Assembly (NCBI GenBank): GCA_028565635.1
Contig: JAOXYB010019959.1
Coordinates: 1 to 34,158, forward strand
Direction of reading: 5' to 3'
Source of the DNA: Phoronis ovalis
Taxonomy: Eukaryota; Phoronida; Phoronidae
Length of the DNA stretch: 34,158 bases
Shown: positions 1-13,000 of the stretch, one piece after another
How the letters are laid out: every line of letters starts with the position of its first letter
Numbering within the stretch: the stretch's first letter is position 1
Position numbers and translations under genes: made by a program
The notes under the pieces: model-generated
Databases searched by the model: none
What the model was told of the DNA's origin: nothing
The model's input: only the letters and a program-made list of their open reading frames with translations

Positions 1-1415
1 TAATACTTTGTTTGTCGCGCAATAACTGCTTCAGTTTTTATCCGATCAACTTCGTGTTTGGTACAGGGTAAATACAAATCAAAATGCAGATTATTTGTAA
101 TGTTCATGTAAATCACTTTGAAGATTTTCCCTCTATTATGAACTTTACAACTCTTATACATACAAAGATGGCTTTACAACTACAGAAACTACATCATATG
201 ACCTCTTGTTTTTACATGTTAACAGTTTTCTGTCTCTGAGTGCTTAGGTAAATTACCTATAAACAACTCGAGAACACATGATGCCAGCCAACATTTTACA
301 TGTCAAGAAAGCATTTATCCAGAATTACTAAATAAATATTCCAAAAATATGCACATTATCAACTACCTTTAAGTGCCATTTTGACTTTTCTGATTTCATG
401 TTTTTACAAAAATTTTGAAAAATGGTTTAAAAGCCAAAAAAACCCAGTTTAAATATACATTTTTATTTAACTATGGAACAGTTACTGTAACTACTCAGGT
501 TACCTATCTGATTTAGGAACCATTCTTTTCATACAAATGGCAATATCTGAATTCTGGCGCATGTATTTATGCTGGAGAGTTCTATTTTTTGACAAAAGTG
601 TACCAAGTAAGTTGAGGGGCATGTATTTGTCATTTTACAGTTATATACGTAATTAGAATATTGTTGATTAAAAAGCGCATTGTTTATTTTTTTGTAATTG
701 TATAAATCTATTTATTTTCAAAGCTTTTTTAGAGAATTTGAGAAATATCATGGAAAACGGTAAACAAATAGCTATTCTAAAATATATGGTATGAATATTT
801 TTGATATTTCCGTATAAATGACATTTTTTTTAATGTTTTGTCCCAAACTCTCTTTTTTTATTTATAGTTGAAACTGTCATTGACTGTTATTTGTTAAAGC
901 TAATCATGTTGCAATATTTTGTATAGTGTTTATTGGTAATCTCTCTTTTGTTGGTCTAATTAAAGTGTTTACGTGAAATTTGCATAATTGTTGTCATCGC
1001 TCATCCTTTCTGTATGCACTTCTGTTTTGGTACATTAATAAATTGAAAACATGATTTATTAAATACATTGATTTAATTTCCTTATCAAGTTATACTAACG
1101 ACATATAATTTTGCATATATACCTTAATTTTTTTATTATCAACATGACATGGGCAACATGGTCTAAGCAATTCTTCTGACTGGCTAATGGCTCCCTGAAG
1201 ACTGGAAAGGAATTCTGATGGCACAGCCAGGATACTATTGTACCTAGCTTATAATTACAAAAAGATAATTCATTAAGTAGATTTATGTAATTTTGACATT
1301 AAAAATGGTAGCTGCTAAATATGAATTTGCTTTTGACTCTGGATAGAATTTTATTTTTAACAGCAATGTAAATTGTTTTCCGGACAATAAATGAACATTG
1401 CATTACAAAAACCTG
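1..1415. other. AT-rich intergenic DNA, no gene seen
   Basis: No coding exon with matching splice signals is visible on either strand. Long T-rich runs and polyadenylation-like hexamers (for example near 1037) would fit the 3' UTR of a gene to the left, but nothing shows which strand or which gene. The stretch just before 1570 must hold the UBE2Q promoter and 5' UTR. I see no TATA box there. Confidence 0.4.
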
Positions 1416-1427
1416 CCACTAGATGTC
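1416..1427 (+). promoter_or_regulatory. CTCF-like site upstream of UBE2Q
   Basis: CCACTAGATGTC fits the core CTCF pattern CCASYAGRKGGC except at one base. It lies about 150 bases before the UBE2Q start codon. A close relative of the same 17-base string (15 of 17 bases) occurs at 24402, in the probable 3' UTR of the KLF gene. Binding is inferred from the motif only. Confidence 0.25.
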
Positions 1428-1569
1428 AGTAGCTCACACATGCGCAATTGTTTGTATTGCTCCGCCATGTTTCTATTTCCAACACAAGCAGGATAGTCTT
1501 TGGACATTTTGTTTAAAAGCATACGATATTTGTAAAATTTCGTACACCTAATGTCTGTCAGGTGACATT

Positions 1570-4500
1570 ATGGCCTGCTTTACAAATTTAAAGCACGATT
1601 TAAGGACTTTAGAAAATGTGTTTCCTTCGGGACATGAGACGTTTGAGATCTGTTCTGCAACAGTGGACGAATTGACCTGCCGATTCATCTCGAAAAATGG
1701 TGAAAAATTTACAATTCATGGAAACATTACGGTAAGAAGTAAACTTACTCTCCCTTTAGTCATGCATTTTATTCTAATAATAACGTGGGCACTCACGAGC
1801 ACATATCCAGAGTGGATATATAAAGAAAACGTATGACCCGGACCTGACTTTTGCCGTTTTTTGGTGGAAGAAACAAAGGATTTTGCATTTGACACGAACT
1901 TTCTGACAATGCAGGCTATGCAGACAACATTAAACAATAATCTGCAGTTTGAAGCTTATCTTGTAATGACCTCATTGACTTGTTAGTTTCACATGTCTGT
2001 ACACGAATAATGTATTCAAAAGGGTTATATAAGGTCAAATGATTGAATTACAAAATAAACCTTGAAATATTAATCAGATATAAAACCATTAAGCATTATT
2101 GCTGTATTCTATGGCGTCTCATATTTTGTGATGCTGAACAATTGTGATCGGAGATAAATGAAACCCTTAACTTTAGTGACCATGACAAAATTGTCCGATT
2201 GCTAGGTTTTGTGTCATATGGCCTGACAATGCAGTGATCAACCTAGTCGGAGTCCTGGCTACATGACACTATAGGGCTTGCCTGAGGTGGAGCCGTAGTC
2301 ACGGCCCAGCTAGTCCTGGCTACAATACGCTACTATGGCTTGGTCATGGTCATGGTCCAGATAGTTTTAAAAACAATTGAAATTTTTGTGGCTAAAAAAT
2401 TTCTTCCAAGACTCACCCGACATGTATTTAGAGTACAAAAAACACCATAAAATAGTTTGTGGTTGGAAAAATCGCAACAGTTTTACTGACACCTTCTGGA
2501 CCAGTCAAGTAGAACATATTACATCAAAATCCTTGTGAGGAAACTTATACCATTGGTAACAAGAACCAATGGTCCAACACTTTGTAATATTATAAATTAT
2601 AATATTTATTATGTTTACATTTTCTATTATGCAGATAATGTGCTAAAAACATGGCCGTTTTTGTATTGAAACTTTAATTTTGCCATTTACTTTATACATC
2701 TACTAGTATGATAAAAACAATCATCCCATTTATTGACATAATATTACCTTTAGATATACAACACATACTAATAGTCAGATAGTCAAACACCCGAGTACAG
2801 TTAAATGCATATAGGAACAGCCTAAAATCAATTCTATATCCTGGGGTATTCTTAGTATGTGGGGCTATTATACCTGGACATACCAGTGGTATGCCATGGT
2901 ATTTTTTTCAATGAATATTGGTTATTATGGGGTACATTAGCAGCATCTGTGGTGTATTATTGATGGTTTTTGAAGCCTAGTCAAGATTTGTGATAGAAGA
3001 AACAGTAATAGTATTTTGAACACTTAAAAATAAAATGTTCACATTAAAGCCAAACTACAGGAACTTGGTTTTTTAGCGATCAGTTAACTTCCTTGTTTAC
3101 ATTGAATTTGTAGATATTATGGGTTACAAAAACAAACATTTGGTATAGGGTGTTTTTGTATATTATTGGGTCTAGTTTCAGCATTTTTGGCATATACAGT
3201 TGGTCTGAAGTTTTAACCTTCGAAGTAACATCTCCATCCAAAATGAAAAAACCCTCCCGTCTCTGTATCCCTAGGCACCTAAATATGCCCGAATCTACTA
3301 AATAAAATATATACAAATTAAAAGTACATCATATATCCCCTACACAAGTACACATTTTGACAAGGAGCTGCAATATATCTGGTAAATATGCAAACACATA
3401 TTTGTAAATATGCATTTACCATTTTACTAAACTACCATCATATGCTGTATGGTTCGAATTGGAGCAAAGGAGGATATGACCTCTCTACTGTGAAGTACCC
3501 TGTGAAAAACAATAACAGAACTGCACTGTGAAAACAGCTTATATCTTGACTTATTAGTCAGGAAGCAGTGGTATCACAATGTTGTGTATAACATGGAATT
3601 ACAACTGTAATCTTTTTCAGGAGACATATCCCCAGTCCCCACCAATATGGTTCTCAGACTCTGACGATGCTACACTATCAACTGCAATAGAACTAGTGTG
3701 CGATGCCTCATCAGAAAATTATAATGTAAGCAACTGTTGTAACATTCTAATCTATAGTCTGGTCATGGCTCTGCAATCGTTTCCTTGTTTTATTCTCTGA
3801 GAGGTGTTAATAAATATCCACTAATTCATCCCCATTATAGTTCTGCTATGACACACAACAGTCAATTAGTGTCCTAGGCTATTATATCTCATTACCTATA
3901 ATCACCAGTTCATATAGAGGTACAAAATGGTTATCAAATTATGACTTCATTTACTATTATAACTGTTGCAGCACTTAAATACAAAGAAGAGATACCAGCT
4001 AGTTTGTACTTCATTTGCACTTGTTTAGACCTGCTTTCATAATTGTCATGCTTAAATTATTAATTCATGTCTTCTGTTTATTTTCAGATATTAACACAGA
4101 TAAAAATTTTAGTCAGCACATTATGTGAGTTACATGATATGCCTATGCCTCCGGAATTAGATTCATTGCCTGATGTTACTGAACAGGTAATAAGTCACAT
4201 CAGTAGGGAAAATTAGCTGCATTTTTTTTACTAATTTGAACAGGTAGCTTGTAAATATTACAACATTTTTAGACTTTATGCTGAGACATGTGAAATAAAC
4301 TTATGGTAAATCAAGAGGTTAAAGTAACAAAAATATTTACCGCTTACACTCACAAGTTCCATTAAATTTTGTTACTTCTCTCTAATATGTCAGAAAAATG
4401 GCACTGGGCCTGCAAGTTAAACATGCACCTACTTCTGTTTAATTATGTTAAAAGATTACTTTTAAAGCTACTGGGAAGATAGACTTTTGTGTTGAAGAAT

Positions 4501-7500
4501 TACCACATATCTGTCACATTTGTTTGAAGTGCTATTATGAGTATGGTTTTAAGTAATTACGTGACTATGTAAAACCGTGCATAATTACTTAAAATTATAC
4601 TTATTTTACTATTCCAAATTGCAGGAAAAGATTTGCCTTAAGTTTTGACATCTCCTTGATAAATAGTAATATGTACTAAAGGCTGTTTCACTTTTAGTTG
4701 TATGGGAAGGGAGAATCCATTCAAATGTAGACATAATAGTATATAATAAAGCATTAAATATTTGGACGGTGGGGGCTTCTGTAGCAGTTGGTGTTATGTA
4801 TTCATTCAGTTGGATTGTTGAAATTAAGTATCTTCCTTTCTTTATCCAGATTGCTGATGTTGAGATGGCGGAGAGTTCGGACGAGGAAGATATGGAAGAT
4901 GAGTTACATTATGAAATGGAAGAAGATCACACGTATGGTTATGTTTGTCATTTGTGCAGCAAGTAGAATCTTGCTCTGAACAATAGATAGCATATTGTCT
5001 TATGATAAGATCTTCATCATTCCTTTCTGAAAGGGCGGGAATAGATCACATGATTGTCATGTGACCTCTAAAGACTGTAGTAAACTGGAGGAAGGTTATA
5101 CTTGTGCTTCTATGGGTTTAAGACTAAATTTTGTATTTGATTAATATTTCAATAAATTGTGGTGTCTTCAAATGAGCATTTGTTCTGTTCACTGTGGCTG
5201 CTGGGGTAATTCAGCTATTCAGTGCTTAGTTGTCTATCCAGAGTTTCAGTCTTTCATACTGAGAGCAAGACTCACTGCTATTATTGTAGTACCTACTAAG
5301 GAGTTTAAGTGTGCATGCTCCATAGGGACATGAGATGGTTGCTGGTGCGGAGTTAATATTTACTATAATGCAATCTTATTATGCAGGATATGGGTTGTAT
5401 TTGATATCAAATCCTGCTATGCTAATTATGGATATGAATTCATGTTTTCTTTTATCGTCATGTTAATGTCACTGAACATGTTTTTCAGTGCGTCTAAAAG
5501 CCAGTCAGAGGTAAATGGTATCAGTTCAGAAAATTTAGTGCAACTAGAAAAACTGAAACACAACCAAATGCAAGATTATCTCAAGGTGCGTTTCACATAG
5601 TTGGTTCATGCTTAAAGCTTTGCTATGCTATAGTTGAACACAGGTTAACAGCAGTATGGTTGTGTTGTTATAATAAAGTTATAAATGGGTGTCATGATTT
5701 TCAGAGTGTACTACAACTGTTAGCAGAAATATTATTAACTTTAAGATGCCATCAAAAATTTTTGAAAATATTTCTCTGTATGCAATATTAAGGAATTAGA
5801 AGTAAAACAACCAGAGCTTTCATTTCAAGGAGATAAGCAACAGAACTTTGTCCAGATTGACTAGCACATAGTATGCCAGAATTGTCGCCTACTGTCTGAA
5901 TTGCCATGTACTTGCTATTGTAGTGAAAGCCTCTGAACTACAAGTTTAATTATAAAAGGCTTCAAACTAAACTACCAACTGCATGGTAATGTAACACTGG
6001 TACTGCTAAACTGTTACATGTTGTCCATTTAGTATGCTAGGTCAAAAAACTAGAATAAGATAAAGAAATCATATAGATAGCCAGTAATTAAGTAGTGCAC
6101 CTTTCTGTCCTTATAGGGTTCTGTGGCAGGCTCAATACAAGCTACAGACAGACTTATGAAAGAACTGCGAGAGATCTACAGGTCGGATAGCTACAAGAGA
6201 GGCGGTTACTCAGTTGAACTAGTCAATGAAAGTCTGTATGATTGGAATGTCAAATTAACTAAAAAAACGTAAGTAATAAATTTCCTTGTAGGTAAGAATT
6301 GTAAATCATGTTTTGTAAAAGTCTACGAATCGTAATTTTCAAAGTGAATCAAGCTTGCTGATCAAGTTTTGCAGAAAATGCTATGATTTATGTAAATCTA
6401 CATACATATTGTAAGATTGGGCAAAACTATCCTGAACATGCATACATAAATTTCAATAATAATAATTTGTTATATGAACAGCGTGATTAATTTTCTGGTA
6501 GTAATATTGCCCTGTTCTTTGTGTTTTAGTATTGATCCAGACAGTCCACTTCATAATGACATACAGCTGCTAAAAGAGAAAGAGGGTAGAGACTACATAG
6601 CTTTAAACATTACTTTTAAAGTAAGTAATGCTGGATATCTTTTATCTCAAACGGGATAGATAAATTGTCATCATATGTCACTGAAAAGCTTTCCAGTCTC
6701 CCTTAGTCTGGTCATGTCATGCTGATTGGGTCTATACGTGATCTTATGTGTTGTTTTAAATATAAGTAACTTAAAGTTTGTATACTTAAAAAAAGTTAAG
6801 TCTTTCCTGGTCCATAGTTAGCCAATAAAGCTGGGCTTGTACCGGTATCAGTAGCATTAAGCGATTCAGGGTATACTCTGCTTGGATAGGATACTAGTCC
6901 ATCGCAGGTTACTTATACCGGTATCAGTAGCATTAAGCGATTCAGGGTATACTCTGCTTGGATAGGATACTAGTCCATCGCAGGTTACTTGCTGTATAAA
7001 GTTGCAAATTTGGAGCATTGTGAAGAAGGTACCTGTGTAATGCCATATTAACTTCGTTATTTTCAGGATTCATTTCCCTTTGACCCTCCGTTTGTACGAG
7101 TCATCAGTCCAGTCATATCAGGCGGGTACGTTCTTGGAGGAGGTGCCATTTGTATGGAATTGCTTACTAAACAAGGTTGGAGTAGTGCATATAGCCTAGA
7201 GTCAGTTATTTTACAAATAGCTGCAACTCTAGTAAAAGGAAAAGCAAGGATTCAGTTCAGTTCACCAAAAGTAAGTTTTGCCAACTGTTGTATTCTGGAG
7301 AGGTTCCTCATGTCTGGGGTTACACTTTGTCCCATTAGATAATTTGTCATTTAGTGATTTTCTTAAGAAGTTTCTGCATTGCATGCTTACCATGGTGATT
7401 AGAGATAGTAAATGCTTGACAACAAATTTCATTTCATTACCTTGGTGAATATTGAAGTGTAAATATGCTTCTGCTAATTATGTGGAACATGAAAAGAGCC

Positions 7501-7968
7501 TACTCACTTAATTTCCTTTATTCACTTAATTTTCTTAACAATGAACTAAGGGTACCAGTCTTGCTTTCACAAAGCATAATTTTTTCTTCAAAAATCGTTT
7601 GATTTTAGTGATTGGAAAATTGAATATTACAAAGTTATGTCCATTGTTTTCTTGTTTACATGTTTTTCAGAGTCAATACAGTTTAGCCAGGGCTCAGCAA
7701 TCTTTCAAATCTCTTGTGCAAATTCATGAGAAAAATGGTAAGTTCTCGATATGAATTGTATCTTGTTTGGTTCATTAGTCTATTGAAATAACTGTTAAAA
7801 TATATTGTACTTGGCAATTGACCAAATTAAATTATTGAATTACTAGCTTCCGTAAAAAAAATTGTCTTTGTCTTTTCTCTGTAGACCCTTAGCTTTTTCG
7901 AATGGTAAAACATTGAATACTTATATTTTGTTTTAGGTTGGTTCACACCTCCAAAAGAAGATGGTTAG
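1570..7968 (+). CDS. UBE2Q2: Ubiquitin-conjugating enzyme E2 Q (UBE2Q1/2-like), complete, 10 exons
   Basis: This is an E2 enzyme that carries activated ubiquitin as a thioester on a cysteine and passes it to substrates with an E3. Exons: 1570-1731, 3621-3725, 4088-4186, 4850-4932, 5489-5585, 6117-6268, 6530-6620, 7067-7270, 7671-7737, 7937-7968. All junctions are GT-AG and all phases join, giving 363 residues (human UBE2Q2 has 375). Residues 1-122 form the RWD-like N-terminal part (GNIT, then [13 protein letters not shown]). An acidic stretch ([10 protein letters not shown]) follows. The C-terminal half is the UBC fold: [33 protein letters not shown], then [15 protein letters not shown] with the catalytic cysteine at about residue 292, ending near [14 protein letters not shown]. 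Human UBE2Q1 has a long proline/glycine-rich N-terminus that is absent here, so the protein is closer in form to UBE2Q2, although one invertebrate gene may be orthologous to both. The longest intron (1732-3620) contains only repeats. Confidence 0.96.
2251..2365. repeat. Degenerate two-copy tandem repeat in UBE2Q intron 1
   Basis: AGTCCTGGCTACA begins at 2251 and again at 2312, a spacing of 61 bases. The following sequence is partly conserved (CTATAGGGCTTG against CTATGGCTTGG, and CACGGCCCAG against CATGGTCCAG). The block is clearly richer in G and C than the surrounding intron, so it may be a fragment of a dispersed repeat. Family unknown. Confidence 0.5.
6840..6990. repeat. Perfect 76-bp tandem duplication in UBE2Q intron 7
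   Basis: Bases 6840-6914 recur without change at 6916-6990, a period of 76. The unit contains AGCGATTCAGGG and GGATACTAGTCCATCGCAGG. Its base composition and style resemble the tail of a dispersed element, not the intron around it. The absence of any difference points to a recent duplication or an assembly repeat. Confidence 0.9.
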
Positions 7969-9221
7969 TGATATATCAGAAGAAAGGATTTTGAACAATT
8001 GTGAACATTTATTTTTTAAAAATGTGTGGGAGGTCTTGCCATAAAGATGCACAGACAGTTAATGCACCAACTCTAGGAGGTGAAGCAACTGGAAACTTAG
8101 CAACAAAGTAGAAAGATGATAGAAAGAATTCTTCATGCACTTTGAACCGATTCATATCTTTGTTGTCAGTGAGCTACCTTCCTTTTACAAAATGTCGGAC
8201 AAGAAACAAACTTTCAAGGTTAAAAATAAGGATCGTATTGTGTTACATGTTTTCATTAGGTTTATCGTCATATCTTATTCATATAACTGCTCTACTATGG
8301 CCTTGTTATAAAATGTGATAAGTTATTAAGTTGGACATTTATGTTAAATTTATTGTCAGATGTAAAGACACGTGTTGATGGGATTGGTGTTTTTAAACTT
8401 TAACAATTTTCTCATGGTGTAAGAAGTTTAGCATTCAAGCCATTTCCCCTTTATTTTATGAGTGTAACTTCGAAAAAGCTAATCCACGAAAATTACTACC
8501 AGAGAGCAAAGAAGCCTAAAAATAGTTATAGTTAAGTTGAAGGGGTAGGGGATTATTAAGTTGCAGTTTCAAGAAGAGAGTTAGAAAAAGTTAAGAATTA
8601 GTGGATAAGAATGAAAACACTTCGAATTTCTCAGAAAAGGAAGGTCATAAAATTATTAGGTTCCCTTTGGTAGTAATTGTTAATGGACCCTTAGTAAGAT
8701 CTTTGAGTTGTACCTGTATCAGTTTCTTGTTTTCATATTACATTGTTTAAACACTTGAAAATGAGCATTAGTAATTCAAACATTTTTTCACTGTGTAATA
8801 TAATAGCAAGAAATGAGGATATTTGAAAAATATACTAATAATCTGTGATTCCATATTGTTTTTAAATGTGTAACTTATATACACCTTCAAAACTTATTAG
8901 GTTCTGTGAAAGTTTGAGATTTAACACTTTGTGCCTTTATCTGTCTTGTAGGTCAATTGCTTCAATAACCATTAGATTTTCTGAGAAAAATCGGAATTTC
9001 GGAACAAGTTAATTACTATTTGTATTCAGCTTATAGTTTCATTCAAAACAAAGTATGTAGAAATAACAAACATTAAACTATATATATTTATTATAAAAGT
9101 AACCTTTCAGGTAAAGAAGCAATATACTTGTTTCTCTTCAGGACAAATGTTCGTCTCAGTTTCTATTATAAAATGTGAATCCGGTAGCTAACATATATTT
9201 TGTTACCATAATTTAACATTA

Positions 9222-9227
9222 AATAAA
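9222..9227 (+). terminator. Candidate polyadenylation signal of UBE2Q
   Basis: Canonical AATAAA about 1.25 kb after the UBE2Q stop codon. Other weaker hexamers occur in the same stretch, so an earlier cleavage site is possible. Confidence 0.4.
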
Positions 9228-9571
9228 GTTTTGCACCATGGTTAACCTTGTTGATTGTTACATGTGTGCTAATGCGAGAAACCATGTGGAAGGGCTGCGA
9301 CTGAATCCCATCATTAGATGGGTGCATACAACTTATTTATTCTAGGATTTTAGAATTGGAGGATAATTCAGCCCTTTGTTAACCATTATCATTACAAAAA
9401 TTAAAGCTACCATAATTTGTTCATAAAGTAATTTTAGCTTTTTTTAACCTAAGGTGTACATTTTTGTGAAAAAATTATTGACCTGTGATGTTCAAGGGGG
9501 ATCCTAAGAATTCAGGTATAAAGTAAGTATGCATGCAAAAGGTATAAAGTAAGTAAACATGCATTTTCATG

Positions 9572-9577
9572 TTTATT
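9572..9577 (-). terminator. Candidate polyadenylation signal of OTUD7
   Basis: TTTATT on the plus strand reads AATAAA on the minus strand, about 470 bases past the OTUD7 stop codon. Confidence 0.35.
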
Positions 9578-10043
9578 ACGTTTAATAAAAGAACAAAATT
9601 CAAATATACCGTCTATTTAAAATAAAAACTTGAGATTAATTATATGAAATAATTTAAAACTACCATGTCACAAACATTCCCCAAGGTTTGTGAAGCAGTA
9701 CATTTTAATTTAGACCCGATGAGTTTAAAGGTGAGAGTATAGAAGATTAGAGTACAAGTTGAATAAACAGACGACTTGGCCCTGTAAATGTGTTTTAAAA
9801 GGACTATGGAAATCACAACAGTTCCATGATTATAGTATAAATTTTGGCATATGATTTAACATTTGGCTCGTACATGACAAACACTGTCTCTTTCAACTAG
9901 CTCTGTGAATCCACAAATCTTTCAAGCTACAATTGCACCAATACCATACAAACATTCATTAACATTGCAAACTATTGTAATAATATTTTTAACTACTACT
10001 GTTTAAAAAAAAAAATCAAAATACATCTTTGTAATGTACAGCG

Positions 10044-13000
10044 CTATAGTTTAGTTTGCCTTGTCGCTTCAATATGCTCGAGAGTTTTCTGCCTCTGTTT
10101 AAAACAATTTGAACACAGAAAGTCTGTAGCCTGACTTCCATAAAAATTACACCCATGAGATTTACACCTCCGTTTGATGTCATCACCCGCAGACCACACT
10201 TCAGGTGCATTGCTATAAGCTTTTTGCCTTGAGCCGTCAATGTTACACTGTTGCTGCAATGCGTGATCCATTTTATTGTCGAAATCATTGTATCCTGTCC
10301 GGATGTTATCATGTCGCACAACCATGGTTGTATGAGGCCTAGCTGTGTATTGCGGAGGCAAGACAGCATTGTTTCTCATCTGGACACCATGTTGCTGTGG
10401 AGGATGTCCAGGTATTACGCGAGTTACCTGCATTTGCGGGCCTTGACGAGTATTTGAAACAACAACTCTTGAATTCTCTTGACCATATGACAAAACAGGA
10501 CTTGAATTAACAACCCGTACAGCTTGACCTCGGCTTACAAACTGTGATTTATCTTGATCTTGATGCATTAACCTTGACCTATCTTGATTTAAACCTGTGT
10601 TTGCGGGTCGTGAATGAATGTTCGAAACAAGTGTTTTTACATTGGAAGTATTTTGTGGCTGTACATGAGCATTATTACATGACTCGTAGAATGTTGAGTT
10701 GCTTAGATCTAGGGGTACTCCATGTCCTATAATTTGATTCTCTCGATTCCTCAGTGGTGCAGTCCCAGCTGTAGTACCACTATAATAACTTAAATTTTCC
10801 TCTGACGGAGTATAAAACTTTGAATTTCCAGGAGATACTATAGTGCCCATTTTGTTAGCAGAGATGTTATGCTGACCTCCATAATCCACATTGTCATAAT
10901 TTGATAACCGTTTTAAAACGGGGGACTTCTCCATGTCAATCGCCTTTTTCTTTTGTTGTTCATAACAGTCAGTGCATAGATAATTTAAATTAGCTACGGC
11001 AACATGTCTGCATGTTGAGTTAGAGCATTTTACTAGGCTTTCGGATGCCTCAGCCATTGATTTTCTTTGTTCAGCACGTTGAATCAGTTCTTCAGCCCTT
11101 AGCCGTTTCATCTCCCTATCTTGTTCAAAACGTAATATTGCTGATGCCATATAATTTTTCAACATTTCTTGTTGATACTCCGCACGATTACCAGACAATT
11201 TTGCACATACTACATGTTCACGATTTTCCAACACCTCAAGGAAACTAATTCTTGTACTTTGCGTCACTGATCCAACAGATAATTTTCTATTTCTTTTTCC
11301 AGGCTTTAAATCTTTATTTACAGCTTTTCCCATATTTTTTAACTTCTTACCCATGGACTTCCCAATACTACCAAACTGTTTCGCTACGCTTTGCACTTGT
11401 TTTGCCATCTTACTTTTTTCCTTATCCGATTTTCCACCATCAGAAATTTGTCTTGCAATTTTGTTGCCATCGATTGATTCTGCAGACCCATTACTAGATT
11501 TAGAATCTTGTTCATTATCATTTCCATCATTAGCTACTTGTTTCGGAATCGCCACACATTCTACGAACAGATGCTTTCGCAATATAGATAGCTTGTCATC
11601 TTGTGTCAGCGAAAGATTGGAAAACTTTTTTGGATCATTTTCATCTTGTCCCCAAACAAAATGGATTCCTGGATCTACTGCAAAGTGAACTGGCAGTAAG
11701 TTGATATCAGGTCCAACCAAGGGAATCATAGCTGCAAAAGACATGAAAGCCAATGATACATGTGTAAATCATTGGTGTTAAAAATACATGTGACATGAAA
11801 ACGTTAAAACAAAGACAAGAACACTATCCAATAGTTATGAACATTTGCTTATACTGTACCACATTTTTGAGGGACTACTCCATTAATTTCTTTTCCAAAC
11901 AGTGAACCTCACTGCAAAAGATGCTAGTTAATATGTTGAATTCTAACACAAATTCTTTACCTGGTAGTTCGGTACTTTCGGTTGAGCTTTCCATAGCTAC
12001 CAGTGCTGAGAAGTGTGCAGCATCATATGTTAGCACTAACGGCGACTTGTGACAATCTTTAGGATTACACTCGAAAGGGAGGTAAATTCCACCAAATGGA
12101 ATAGGTGCCAATGCTTCTCCATCACAGTTCTTTAAAACTGTATCAGCAACAACAACAACGGGGCGTTGAAGTACATGGGCTAAGACAAAGACATGAAACT
12201 CTTCCAAGCTTTCATAATATACTTCAGCATTGCTATCTCCCCTTTGCAAAGACCTACAAAAGAGTCCAGTTGATAGAATAATAAATAATGAAACTGAATC
12301 ATTGATCACATGTGTATATTCAAAACTAAAAAGCATCTACAGAATCACACCAACAATTATGACATTTGTATGCAAATCCAACAGTGATAAATAATTACTG
12401 ATGATATGCAGTAACTCAGTAAAAGTAAAAATATTGCACAATAAACCCAGAAAAAGCAGCCCCTATAAGTAGGTCCCCTATTGAAGATTTTGCAAACTAA
12501 ACATAGTTGGTTCTTATTTTACTACACAAGTAAGAATGCATACCCTCTGGTAGCGGGACTATCACAACAGCTACTGTGTCTTCCTGGATGAGATCTCGGT
12601 TCAGCAGATGCCAATTTTAACAAACTGTCCCACTCAGTCTGCCATTCCTTATCTGTAAACTCTACACCAATCTGTAAAAAAATAAAATATCAACTATTTC
12701 AGTGGCATTGTTTGTATCTAGCCATCACTATAAAGAGTACATAACACAATTTTAAATGTGCACTATATAACACAATTAGTTAAAGTTTTACAGCAGGCAC
12801 TGTTTACTTAAGCATGATATCTATTTATTTTATTTCATCTGTATTAGCTATGAATGACTATTTTGAACAAAACAGCTTTGGGGATGAAAAATATTGCTAA
12901 AGACCTAGTACACTACTGCATTTGTCATCAAGTAATTTATTAATAACTGTCTATCAAGGGTCTGAGAGAGGCTTGAAACAATAAATTCAACAGTTTTAAG

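Larger units (their letters stand above)
7969..10043. other. Convergent 3' UTR region between UBE2Q and OTUD7
   Basis: No further coding exon is seen. The plus-strand UBE2Q transcript probably ends after the AATAAA at 9222, and the minus-strand OTUD7 transcript probably ends near the AATAAA complement at 9572-9577. The two tails would then lie close together without necessarily overlapping. A short direct repeat (AGGTATAAAGTAAGTA at 9514-9529 and 9540-9555) lies between them. Confidence 0.5.

Noticed and set aside
10016-11688. Open frames on either strand overlapping the OTUD7 last exon
   Set aside because: They are shadows of a long coding exon and contain no recognisable domain.
11732-11753. 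ATG at 11753 as the start of a separate 569-residue protein
   Set aside because: The segment up to 11732 is intron with a clear acceptor. The rest is the last exon of OTUD7 and continues the OTU fold from the previous exon.
12254-12336. N-terminal part of the open frame ending at 12336
   Set aside because: It lies upstream of the acceptor at 12254 and is T-rich intron; only 12253-11961 matches OTUD7.
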